Of a DNA stretch of 26,540 bases, positions 16,385 to 23,705 are shown one piece after another. Origin of the DNA: DATCYX01 sp037444705 (GTDB taxonomy: Bacteria > Chloroflexota > Anaerolineae > Anaerolineales > UBA4823); contig JBBILY010000019.1 in assembly GCA_037444705.1 (NCBI GenBank), forward strand, positions 1 through 26,540, given 5' to 3'. The translations under genes and the position numbers were made by a program. The notes under the pieces were generated by a model that did not search any database, was not told the DNA's origin, and saw nothing but the letters and a program-made list of their open reading frames with translations. Position 1 is the stretch's first letter; every line of letters begins with the position of its first letter.

Positions 16385-16633
16385 ATGGTGATGCCTGTCA
16401 TTCAATATGCCCCCGAGACCTGCGCCTGGTGCCAGGGAAGCGGAAAATATGGAGATTACAACGACGTTTGCCTGGTTTGCGGAGGGGCGGGCAGCCTGCT
16501 AGTTGCTCAGCCGGCGCGTAAGTGTCCCTGGTGTCAAGGCAGCGGTGTAGTTGATGTGGGAGAGTTCAAGGATCGCTGTCGCCAATGTGGAGGCGCTGGC
16601 TGGTCTCATGTCCTAAAACAAAGCGCTCGATAA
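16385..16633 (+). CDS. stand-alone DnaJ-type zinc-finger protein
   Basis: 82-residue protein made almost wholly of four CxxCxGxG motifs: CAWCQGSG (Cys13/16), CLVCGGAG (Cys29/32), CPWCQGSG (Cys47/50) and CRQCGGAG (Cys65/68). This is the same count and pattern as the cysteine-rich zinc domain of DnaJ, but there is no J domain or substrate domain. The two halves look like a duplication with a shift of about 34-36 residues. Two zinc ions could be bound. GGAGG at 16372-16376 lies 8 bases before the ATG. It has its own -10 box and converges on a crotonase gene 14 bases away. Function is unknown; a chaperone-like or thiol-related role is possible. Confidence 0.82.
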   Translation: MVMPVIQYAPETCAWCQGSGKYGDYNDVCLVCGGAGSLLVAQPARKCPWCQGSGVVDVGEFKDRCRQCGGAGWSHVLKQSAR

Positions 16634-16647
16634 GGTATGTTACGGGC

Positions 16648-17463
16648 TTATTCCAGGCGTTCACGGCGCCTGAGATGAACGTTTTTCCCCTTTGTGTCCA
16701 TCACTAGCGCTTCTAGCAAGGAATTTTTTACTGCCTGACGGCGGAACTCTGTATCCCATAAAGGGGGAAAGGCTTCCCTCTCGACCTGTAAGGCTTCGTG
16801 GAAAGGGTGAGTGAGGCCATAGCGTAAAAAGCGTTTGGCCGCGCGCACCGCTTCGATGGGGTTAGCGGCGATTTGGCGGGCCACATCCCAGGCAGCATTC
16901 AGGGCTTCACCAATAGGGCTGATGAAATCCACCAGGCGCAACGCCAGAGCCTCTTTGGCAGAAAGCACACGCCCGCTAGCGATCAGTTCCAGAGCGCGCC
17001 CATATCCTACCACCCGCATCAGCCGCTGACCGCCGCCCCAGGCAGGCACAATACCCAGGCGTGCATGCACGAAGCCAATGTCGGCATCTTCGGCCATCAC
17101 CCGCAGATCACATGCCAGGGCGATCTCAGCACCCCCGCCGCGGGCCGGACCGTTGATGGCGGCAATGGTGGGACAGGGGAGCGCTTCCAGGCGCGCCAGC
17201 GCATCGCCCATGATCGTAGCCAGGCGCAGGCCGTCTTCACGGCTGGGATAATGTTGCAACTCGGAGAGGTCACCCCCGGAGACAAAGGTTTTTCCCACCC
17301 CACTGACGAGCAAGACGCAGAGATGAGGCAGGCTGTGGGCTTCTTCCACCGCCTCGGCGAAGGCTCGCATGGCAGCCCAGTTCAAAGCGTTGCGCACTTG
17401 AGGGCGATGAATGGTCAATTGCCCTATACCTTCGCTGTTTACTGCTAAATCAATACCGTCCAT
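16648..17463 (-). CDS. crotonase-family protein, ethylmalonyl-CoA decarboxylase-like
   Basis: 271-residue acyl-CoA-binding enzyme of the enoyl-CoA hydratase/isomerase fold. The oxyanion-hole regions are clear (SGGDL near 62-66 and GPARGGGAEIAL near 105-116). Glu113 corresponds to the first catalytic Glu of rat enoyl-CoA hydratase, but the second catalytic Glu (Glu164 in rat) is replaced by His133 in GFVHARLGIVPAWGG. The FVHxxxGIxPxWGG pattern is like that of eukaryotic ECHDC1, an ethylmalonyl-CoA/methylmalonyl-CoA decarboxylase that repairs side products, so a decarboxylase or metabolite-repair role is more likely than plain hydration. AAGGAG lies 6 bases before the ATG. It is 72 bases downstream of comEC on the same strand. 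Confidence 0.8.
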   Translation of the reverse strand: MDGIDLAVNSEGIGQLTIHRPQVRNALNWAAMRAFAEAVEEAHSLPHLCVLLVSGVGKTFVSGGDLSELQHYPSREDGLRLATIMGDALARLEALPCPTIAAINGPARGGGAEIALACDLRVMAEDADIGFVHARLGIVPAWGGGQRLMRVVGYGRALELIASGRVLSAKEALALRLVDFISPIGEALNAAWDVARQIAANPIEAVRAAKRFLRYGLTHPFHEALQVEREAFPPLWDTEFRRQAVKNSLLEALVMDTKGKNVHLRRRERLE

Positions 17464-17535
17464 GATAACTCCTTCATATCTATGTTGTGAGAAATAACCC
17501 CTGATTTAAAAGAAAGTTGCGCCTTGGCCCGGGTT

Positions 17536-19938
17536 TTAACGCCTTTCGACCTCCACCCATACTTGCACCCCATCGGTGGTGAGATGAATCCATCCATTTT
17601 GATCGGTGCGCAAGAGGGAAAAGCCGCTTATGGCCTGCAGGGTCTCGGGAGAGGGCAGGCCACGCCGATCATCTGCGGCTACACTGAGCAAGATCACCTG
17701 GGGTTGCAGGCGAGATATCCAATCCGGCGGGTTGAGCGGGGCATAACCACCCTCGGCTAATACGAGAGCAGAAACTGGTGCGAGGGCTTCCTTTTGTAAT
17801 ACCTGTAACGCCTCCACATCCGCGCCCAGGGGCAGCAAGGCACGAAAACTGTGCCACTCCAACAACAAGGCAGCCCCTCGTTTACTGCTGCTTAATACCC
17901 TTAAATTGGCGCCATCCCCCAGATCCAGGGCTTGCCCGCTTTGAGCGGGGATGGCCTGTATCCCAACTTCCAGGAGGGCGGATTGCAGGTTGCGCGCTGC
18001 CCGCGAGGCCTGAGGTAGGCCAGCCCATAAGACCTGGGAGGGTGGGAAGCGTTCCAGGAGAGGCGGGAGCGCAGCGATGTGCGCATCGTCGGGGTTGGCG
18101 ATAATCAGAAAATCCAGGCGGCGGTTGCCAAGCGGCAGGCGGCGGCCCAAAGCCTCGGAGAGGGAGGAGGGGCTGGGGCCTCCGTTAATAAGCACATAGC
18201 GCCCGTTGGGAGTCTGGATTAGCAAAGCCTCCCCGCTTTGTCCGTTGCGGCTGACCTCCAGCACCATGAGGTGCAATCGGCCATCGGTGGCGCTCCAAGC
18301 AGCACGCCACGACAGCACAGATAGCACGCTTAGAGCAGCCAGGCTGATAGAAGGGCCTAGCGCACGCAGCCATCTGGATTGGCGAGCGCTGCCCAGGGTC
18401 AGAGTGAAGAGCAGAGCATAATATAAGATTAGCCAGGGCAAGGCTATGTCGCCCAGGGCCAGAGCGCCACCGGAGAATTTGCCCAGGTATTCCACCACGC
18501 GCACCGTATAGACCACCCAGGGCCAGGCTGCATAAGCCGCCATCTGACCCAAGGGAAAGTAAATCAGGCCTAAAATGAGAGCCAGCCCACCCAGTACCAT
18601 CACCGCGGGTTGAGCGGGCAGGATGAGTGGGTTGGCGATCAGGCTGGTGAGTGAAAGGCGCTGAAAATGGTAGAGCACCACAGGCAATGAGGTGACCTGG
18701 GCGGCTAGGGTGAACAGGAAATACTCACCTATCAGCCTGCTCGCCTGTTGCAGGTGAGAGGCCGGCAGGAAGCGCCCAGCCAGGCGCTTGAAGGCTTCCT
18801 GCAATGGGGTAGCGTAGAGCATTAGCCCCAGAGTAGCGGCGAAAGAGAGTTGAAAGCCCACATCCCAAAGGATGTAAGGGTTAAATAGGGTCATCAAAGC
18901 GGCCACAAAGGCCAGCGTGTTCAGTCCCTGTTGGCGGCGGCCAATCTGCTGCCCTAACAAAGAGAGACCACCCATAATTGCAGCCCGCAGCACTGAAGCC
19001 GAGGCACCCACCAAAAACGTATACAGAGCGATGGCCACCCCTGCCAGCAGGGCGCCGCGCCAGCGACCCAACCAGCGGCTGAAAATCGCCGCGAAGAGGC
19101 CGGCAAGCAAGGTGATGTTGAAGCCGCTAATGGCAATAATGTGGGCAGTGCCGCTGTCGCGAAAGGCGCGCGCAGTATCCTCAGGGATATTGCTATCTAC
19201 CCCCAGGAGAATGCCCGCCAGAAGAGAAGCCTCCGGATCAGGGTAGAGGCGATATAGGGCCGATAGCGCCCTTCCCTTGAACGCGTAGATGGCAGCCAAA
19301 AGCGGATTACCCTGCCCTTGCTGCAGTAAATCAACCCGCGGCCACTCCATGACGGTATAAACCCCCTGTCGCGCCAGATAATCGCGATAGGAGAACTCTT
19401 CCGTTTGGGAAGGGCTACTCAGGCGTCCACGCAGGCGCACTTGGTCGCCATAGCGCCAATCACCCCCTGGGGCTATTCTGGCTAAAACTAAACCGTAGAC
19501 CGGCTCAGGCCAGCCATCTCCCCACATGCGGTACTGGGCCTTTACTCGTAAATTGGTGTAGGTATCGCGCCGATCTGCTGGTTCAATGATGACGCCCTCG
19601 AGGGTGAAAATGGCCTCCTGGTCGTTATAATGGGCGATGAAAAGCGGATCGTTGAAATTGGGCCGAACCGCTTGCAGGCGCGCACCTCCCAGGAAGAAGA
19701 CCGCCAGGAGTAACATCGCAGGAATTAGCCAGTTAATCCCCAGTTTTCCCTGAAGATGAGACGGGATAAGAGGCGCCACACGGGCGAAATCCCGACCTAA
19801 ACCGCTTAATATAGGCTTGGAAGCCTGAATGAGGAAAGCCAGCCCGGCCATCAGTAACCAACGGCTGACAGGTAGGGTCACGAAATTAGAGAAAAAGAGC
19901 CCCGATATGAATGCCAGTGAAAGATAGAATAAGGGCAT
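17536..19938 (-). CDS. comEC: ComEC/Rec2 DNA-uptake channel
   Basis: Inner-membrane channel that takes single-stranded DNA into the cell during natural transformation. About 800 residues with the full three-part layout: N-terminal helices and OB-like DUF4131 domain (about 1-200), the competence domain with many helices (about 215-510; HIIAISGFN, SVLRAAIMG and WDVGFQLSFAATLG are hallmark stretches), and a C-terminal metallo-beta-lactamase-like domain. That last domain looks catalytically dead: the usual HxDxDH metal motif reads NPDDAH (about 615-620) and the usual DGG reads NGG. The ATG at 19938 is used here; a GTG at 19944 would add two residues. No other competence genes are in the window, and the crotonase gene follows in the same direction. 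Confidence 0.9.
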   Translation of the reverse strand: MPLFYLSLAFISGLFFSNFVTLPVSRWLLMAGLAFLIQASKPILSGLGRDFARVAPLIPSHLQGKLGINWLIPAMLLLAVFFLGGARLQAVRPNFNDPLFIAHYNDQEAIFTLEGVIIEPADRRDTYTNLRVKAQYRMWGDGWPEPVYGLVLARIAPGGDWRYGDQVRLRGRLSSPSQTEEFSYRDYLARQGVYTVMEWPRVDLLQQGQGNPLLAAIYAFKGRALSALYRLYPDPEASLLAGILLGVDSNIPEDTARAFRDSGTAHIIAISGFNITLLAGLFAAIFSRWLGRWRGALLAGVAIALYTFLVGASASVLRAAIMGGLSLLGQQIGRRQQGLNTLAFVAALMTLFNPYILWDVGFQLSFAATLGLMLYATPLQEAFKRLAGRFLPASHLQQASRLIGEYFLFTLAAQVTSLPVVLYHFQRLSLTSLIANPLILPAQPAVMVLGGLALILGLIYFPLGQMAAYAAWPWVVYTVRVVEYLGKFSGGALALGDIALPWLILYYALLFTLTLGSARQSRWLRALGPSISLAALSVLSVLSWRAAWSATDGRLHLMVLEVSRNGQSGEALLIQTPNGRYVLINGGPSPSSLSEALGRRLPLGNRRLDFLIIANPDDAHIAALPPLLERFPPSQVLWAGLPQASRAARNLQSALLEVGIQAIPAQSGQALDLGDGANLRVLSSSKRGAALLLEWHSFRALLPLGADVEALQVLQKEALAPVSALVLAEGGYAPLNPPDWISRLQPQVILLSVAADDRRGLPSPETLQAISGFSLLRTDQNGWIHLTTDGVQVWVEVERR

Positions 19939-20045
19939 GTCCACCCACTCTCTCTTGATTTTACCGCAACTCGCGCCTCAGAGCGTAGCGGCACCTGGAG
20001 ACCGCACGACGGTTTATTCCAAATAAGATCGCTATTGAAAACCCC

Positions 20046-20074
20046 TTGATAATCGGATAAATTAGGTCTATAAT
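20046..20074 (+). promoter_or_regulatory. near-consensus promoter before hairpin region
   Basis: TTGATA (20046-20051), exactly 17 bases, TATAAT (20069-20074). This is the best sigma-70-type promoter in the window, yet no coding frame follows for 600 bases. The predicted start is close to 20081, the first base of a hairpin. Confidence 0.75.
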
Positions 20075-20080
20075 AGAATT

Positions 20081-20214
20081 GGCGCTTGGGCGAGTGCCAG
20101 TAAGGTGAGCCTCATGAGGGCTTACCTTGCTTTGTTAACCCACGGGACTGAACCAGTAATACTCCCAAAACGACCACCCTTGGGAGATAGCCCCCACCAA
20201 CTATAAGACGGGGC
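20081..20214 (+). ncRNA. candidate structured non-coding RNA (3' end unknown)
   Basis: Four hairpins follow each other from the predicted transcription start: 20081-20087 with 20092-20098 (7 pairs, two wobble); AAGGTGAGCC (20102-20111) with GGCTTACCTT (20119-20128), ten pairs with one wobble; CTCCCAA (20162-20168) with TTGGGAG (20180-20186); GCCCC (20190-20194) with GGGGC (20210-20214). No reading frame on the + strand covers them. Conserved motifs of RNase P RNA, tmRNA and SRP RNA were looked for and not found; 6S RNA cannot be excluded by eye. It could be a free small RNA or a long leader. The 3' end may be here or near 20531. Confidence 0.5.
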
Positions 20215-20650
20215 CTCCCATACCCATACTCATCCCCGTCAACTCAACCAGGGCCGGGGTAAGATTCAGAAGCAGGCTCACCCTGGCGGCGAGCAGATAA
20301 GCCAGACTGACAAATTGGGCTCCTTGGGCCAGGGTGTAATGGAGCACCTCAAGAGAGACAACCCCATTAATTGACGGAACGAAGGGTGTTGCAAGGCAAG
20401 ACGGGCGTTGGCATGGGTTGCGATCAAGGGCAGCAAACACAGGCAAGCCGGCCCATACCTCGGACCCGCAAAGTTCGCCTGGCATCTTTGTCCTGCATAC
20501 CTTGAGCACCTATCTTGCTCTTCTAGTCTTTTTCTATTATAACTATGAGAGCATTCGGTAACTCTCTATGTTGCCCATCCCTGTTGGTTTCCCCTGTTTG
20601 CCGGCCATGAGGGAATGATTGAATGTTTTCCTGATATCATAAATTTATAA
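20215..20650. other. non-coding stretch, nothing firm
   Basis: No frame with a ribosome binding site or recognisable protein was seen on either strand. A weak terminator-like element lies at 20505-20531 (GAGCA / TGCTC arms with a 7-base loop, then a T-rich tract). The last 40 bases are A+T-rich and may hold the promoter of the gene at 20685 (TTGAAT at 20619, several -10-like boxes, none well spaced). Confidence 0.4.
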
Positions 20651-20684
20651 AGTGGCAAGCGCCGATCTATCTGGAGCAGTGGCT

Positions 20685-20915
20685 ATGGAAAAGGTCATTA
20701 ACGAATTTAAGGTGATTGAGACAGATGATGGTTTTCGGATCGAGATCAAAGGTGATAAAGAGGCCATTCGCCGCATGTTGAGGCATCTGGGCCTCTTCAG
20801 CGTCTCTGGAGCGCCCTTCGGTAGGGGTTTTCGCTTTGGCTTTGGGCCTTTTTGGGGCGGCTTCGGAGCCTGGTGCGATCCCTGGGAGCAGCCTGAGAAA
20901 GAGAGCAGCCTCTGA
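20685..20915 (+). CDS. small Gly/Phe-rich protein of unknown function
   Basis: 76-residue protein not assigned to a family. The N-terminal half (MEKVINEFKVIETDDGFRIE, then IKGDKEAIRRMLRHLG) looks like a small alpha/beta unit; the C-terminal part is rich in Gly, Phe and Trp (GRGFRFGFGPFWGGFG) and ends in a short acidic tail. No signal peptide or membrane helix. The ATG at 20685 was chosen because GGAG lies about 8 bases upstream; a longer frame from 20652 (TTG-type region) has no such site. A G+C-rich hairpin follows 25 bases after the stop, so it is probably transcribed alone. Confidence 0.6.
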   Translation: MEKVINEFKVIETDDGFRIEIKGDKEAIRRMLRHLGLFSVSGAPFGRGFRFGFGPFWGGFGAWCDPWEQPEKESSL

Positions 20916-20940
20916 GCCGGTCTCGTCGTAGAGTCTCCTC

Positions 20941-20975
20941 GGGGCGAGAGGTGGCCATGCCCCAAGCCTCGCCCC
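20941..20975 (+). terminator. probable terminator after the Gly/Phe-rich gene
   Basis: Perfect arms GGGGCGAG (20941-20948) and CTCGCCCC (20968-20975), followed by TTCTT. The U-tract is short, so termination may be partial. The next gene starts 23 bases later. Confidence 0.6.
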
Positions 20976-20998
20976 TTCTTGGTGATTAAAGGTATTAG

Positions 20999-21865
20999 AT
21001 GAGCGCCGAAGTCCACCCTTACGATAGTTCTTTGATCCCCGACCTGCGGATTCTGCCCCTGGATGTGCTCGTTGAGCACGAGTACAATGACGACCAGCGC
21101 ACGCTGCCCCTGGCGAAGCGCCTGGAGGCGGAGGGCGTGCTGAAAAACCCACCTATCGTCACCCCCCTCGACCAGGAGGACTCCCGCTTTGTGGTTTTGG
21201 ATGGAGCCAATCGCGTTACCGCCTTATCCATGTTGGGTTATCCCCATATTCTGGTGCAGGTGGTGGCTTATGAGCCGCCGCAGGTGACGCTTTCAACCTG
21301 GCATCATGTGGTCAGCGGTCTGGAGCCAAATGCATTTATCGCGGCTTTGACAGCCGTTGAAGGGGTGGACTTCTTCGCCACCGATCTCTTACAGGCGCGG
21401 GCTGGCTTGGCGCGGCGTGAATTTTTGATGTACGTGATTGGCGCCGATGGCTGGGTGTTTGCCGCTCGCCCCCAACAACCGCAACGCAGCATACATGAGC
21501 AAAATCGCTTGCTGAATGCCCTGGTGGACACCTATCGTCAGCGCTGTCGCCTGCACCGCGCCATGACTGAGTCGCTGGATGAAGCCTGGCGGTTGTATGC
21601 GCCGCTGACAGCCATCGTCATCTTCCCGCAGTATGAGCCAGCCGAGGTGCTGATCCTGGCGCGCGATGGCGAATTATTGCCCGCTGGACTGACCCGTCAC
21701 CTGATTCAGGGGCGGGCTTTGCGGGTTAACTATCCTCTGAGCGAACTGGGCGCGCCCGATTCCCTGGAGGAGAAAAACGCCCGCCTGCGCACCTGGTTGA
21801 GACGAAAATTGACCTCGAAAGAGGTGCGCTTTTATGGCGAGGCCACTTTCCTGTTTGATGAATGA
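20999..21865 (+). CDS. SerK/SbnI-like free serine kinase (ParB fold)
   Basis: 288 residues with a ParB/sulfiredoxin-type N-terminal domain but no helix-turn-helix, matching the SerK/SbnI family, which phosphorylates free L-serine to O-phosphoserine (SerK with ADP in Thermococcus, SbnI with ATP in Staphylococcus aureus). Visible family features: Glu28 in the xxHE position (LVEHE) aligned with the proposed catalytic Glu30 of SerK, the phosphate-loop-like DGANR (68-72) in place of DGHHR, TW at 100-101, and a C-terminal TRH (232-234) as in SerK TTRH. AAAGGT lies 6 bases before the ATG. It overlaps or abuts serC, whose enzyme uses phosphoserine; this fits the kinase assignment better than a DNA-partition role. 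Nucleotide preference cannot be told from sequence. Confidence 0.75.
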   Translation: MSAEVHPYDSSLIPDLRILPLDVLVEHEYNDDQRTLPLAKRLEAEGVLKNPPIVTPLDQEDSRFVVLDGANRVTALSMLGYPHILVQVVAYEPPQVTLSTWHHVVSGLEPNAFIAALTAVEGVDFFATDLLQARAGLARREFLMYVIGADGWVFAARPQQPQRSIHEQNRLLNALVDTYRQRCRLHRAMTESLDEAWRLYAPLTAIVIFPQYEPAEVLILARDGELLPAGLTRHLIQGRALRVNYPLSELGAPDSLEEKNARLRTWLRRKLTSKEVRFYGEATFLFDE

Positions 21866-21873
21866 GGCTTATG

Positions 21874-23007
21874 ATGATCCCTTCAACCCCCAGCCAGTCT
21901 TTGTCTGCCTCACCCGCCATGGGGCGGGTGCACAATTTTAACGCCGGCCCGGCGGTCTTGCCGATGAGGGTGCTGGAGCAGGTGCAGGCTGAACTGCTGA
22001 ATTTTCAAGGCAGCGGCATGTCCATTCTGGAGATGAGCCACCGCTCACCCACCTTTGAGCGGGTAATTGGTGAAGCAGAAGAGCACTTGCGACGTCTCCT
22101 GAGCCTGCCGCCAGAGTATAAAGTGTTGTTTCTACAGGGTGGAGCGAGCCTGCAATTCGCCATGCTGCCCATGAACCTGCGTCCAGCGGGCGCTTCGGCT
22201 GATTACATCATCAATGGCGCCTGGGGCAAGGCGGCGGCGCGCGAGGCTCAAAAACTTGGCTCCACTCACATCGCCGCCTCGAGCGAGGCGACCAACTTCG
22301 ACCGCCTGCCTGCCCCACATGAACTGAACCTGGATCCCAAGGCTGCCTACCTGCACTTCACCTCGAATGAGACCATCCATGGCCTGGAGTGGCCCCAAGA
22401 GCCTGAGCCCCCTGAGGGGGTGCCGTTGGTGTGTGATATGTCGTCTAACTTTCTCAGCCGCTCATTGGAGGTCACCCGTTACGGGCTCATCTATGCCGGG
22501 GCGCAGAAGAACGCCGGCCCGGCTGGCGTGACCCTGGTTATCCTGCACGAACGCCTCTTGGAGCGCGTGCCCCCCAACCTGCCGGTGATGTTGGATTATA
22601 AGGCTCAGGTCGAGAGCGCTTCCATGTATAATACCCCGCCCGTCTTTGCCGTGTATGTGGTGGGGTTGGTTTTGCGCTGGCTGCTGGACCTGGGTGGTTT
22701 AGACGAGATGCAGCGCCGCAACCGGGCTAAAGCTGCACTCATCTATGAGGTGATTGATCAGAGCGGCGGCTTTTACCGCGGTCACGCCTGTCCCGAGCAC
22801 CGCTCGCGCATGAACATCACCTTTCGCCTGCCAAGCGCAGACCTGGAAAAGCGCTTCGTTCAACAGGCCGAGGCGGAAGGTCTGGTGGGGTTGAAAGGAC
22901 ACCGTTCAGTGGGTGGACTGCGGGCTTCGCTCTATAATGCTCTGCCCATGGAGTCCGCCCAGGTGTTGGCTGATTTTATGCGAGAGTTCCAGCGCCGAAA
23001 TGGGTAA
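21874..23007 (+). CDS. serC: phosphoserine aminotransferase
   Basis: PLP enzyme that interconverts 3-phosphohydroxypyruvate plus glutamate and phosphoserine plus 2-oxoglutarate; it can also serve pyridoxal phosphate synthesis. About 377 residues. Signature stretches: NFNAGPAVLP, MSILEMSHRSPTF, FLQGGASLQFAMLPMNL, HFTSNETIHGLEWP, and CDMSSNFLSR followed by YAGAQKNAGPAG, with the PLP-binding Lys at about 212. Three ATGs are possible (21862, 21871, 21874); 21874 has GAGG six bases upstream, while 21862 would overlap the kinase stop as ATGA. The SerC core begins only near 21919. Translationally coupled to the upstream kinase. serA and serB are not in the window. Converges on the cupredoxin gene, 6 bases apart. 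Confidence 0.93.
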   Translation: MIPSTPSQSLSASPAMGRVHNFNAGPAVLPMRVLEQVQAELLNFQGSGMSILEMSHRSPTFERVIGEAEEHLRRLLSLPPEYKVLFLQGGASLQFAMLPMNLRPAGASADYIINGAWGKAAAREAQKLGSTHIAASSEATNFDRLPAPHELNLDPKAAYLHFTSNETIHGLEWPQEPEPPEGVPLVCDMSSNFLSRSLEVTRYGLIYAGAQKNAGPAGVTLVILHERLLERVPPNLPVMLDYKAQVESASMYNTPPVFAVYVVGLVLRWLLDLGGLDEMQRRNRAKAALIYEVIDQSGGFYRGHACPEHRSRMNITFRLPSADLEKRFVQQAEAEGLVGLKGHRSVGGLRASLYNALPMESAQVLADFMREFQRRNG

Positions 23008-23013
23008 CGTGGC

Positions 23014-23499
23014 TCAGGGACTGACAGTCACCTTACCCTTCATACCGGCCTCATAATGGACTCCTTCCTGCTCGAAGCAGCCCATTTCCCATTCGCCGAC
23101 CATATCCTTGGTCACAGTGAAAGTTATAGTCGCCTGGTCACCGGTCTTGTCCAGGGCCACCATAAAGCCCCCACCGTGTTCTTCCTCCTCTTCCGCCACC
23201 GCACCCGTGACCTGGGGTTCCACGCCGCTCTCCTCGAACATGTCCTGCATGTAACCGCTGGGGCGGTTATTCATCATCATCACCTCACGCCCAAACATGA
23301 TTTCGTGTTTGAGGGCGCCTTTGTTGACCAATATCAGGGTCACCTGTTGTCCCACTTTAAGGTCCAACGTGTTAGGGGTGAAAGCGAATTCGGTCAACTC
23401 GATGGTGTAGGTAACGGGTTCAGGGGTCTTTTTGGCAGCGCAGGCGTTCAGCGCCAGCACCATAAACACCGCTAATAAAGATAATCTTAGGGTTCTCAT
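23014..23499 (-). CDS. cupredoxin-fold copper lipoprotein
   Basis: 161-residue exported protein. The signal peptide ends in a lipobox (LALNAC, lipidated Cys20), so it should be anchored to the outer face of the membrane. The cupredoxin domain carries a plausible type 1 copper site: His65 in LKHEIMFG and Cys141, His148 and Met153 in GCFEQEGVHYEAGM. An unusual insert between them has a Met/Asn patch (MMMNN, 74-78) and an acidic run EEEEEHGGG (103-111). Likely an electron carrier or copper-handling protein; the partner is not visible. Start at 23499: GGAGGAG about 8 bases upstream; a longer frame to 23580 would swallow the promoter. Confidence 0.82.
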   Translation of the reverse strand: MRTLRLSLLAVFMVLALNACAAKKTPEPVTYTIELTEFAFTPNTLDLKVGQQVTLILVNKGALKHEIMFGREVMMMNNRPSGYMQDMFEESGVEPQVTGAVAEEEEEHGGGFMVALDKTGDQATITFTVTKDMVGEWEMGCFEQEGVHYEAGMKGKVTVSP

Positions 23500-23544
23500 C
23501 ACGTCTCCTCCGTTGGTAATAAAATCTGGTGGTTCAGATAAAAA

Positions 23545-23550
23545 ATTATA
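23545..23550 (-). promoter_or_regulatory. -10 box of the cupredoxin gene
   Basis: TATAAT on the - strand in GGCGGTATAATTTTTT, 45 bases before the ATG at 23499. No clear -35 box. Confidence 0.5.
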
Positions 23551-23644
23551 CCGCCAGGAAAAATATGCGATATACGCCATTTGGCCTATTTAAATAAAAA
23601 AGGATAAATTCAAACGACACTCAAGCGGGGATGGGCTGTTAAAG

Positions 23645-23678
23645 GCGGTGACAGCCGCATTTTGGCGGCTGTCACCGC
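23645..23678 (-). terminator. hairpin after the subtilase gene
   Basis: Perfect 14-base arms (23645-23658 and 23665-23678, GCGGTGACAGCCGC / GCGGCTGTCACCGC) with a 6-base loop, 28 bases past the stop of the - strand protease gene. On that strand it is followed by CTTTAAC, a weak U-tract; the very stable stem makes a terminator or 3' stabiliser likely. Confidence 0.7.
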
Positions 23679-23705
23679 ATAAAACGCGGATTAACGTTCT
23701 ATGAA

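Noticed and set aside
20081..20260. RNase P RNA or tmRNA
   Set aside because: No GAGGAAAGTC-type or ACAGAA-type motif for RNase P on either strand, and no tRNA-like TTCGAATC end or tag frame for tmRNA.
20201..20509. Open frame of about 100 codons on the - strand in the non-coding stretch, starting with GTG
   Set aside because: No ribosome binding site at a proper distance, no recognisable family, and it overlaps the end of the hairpin region. A chance frame is more likely, though not excluded.
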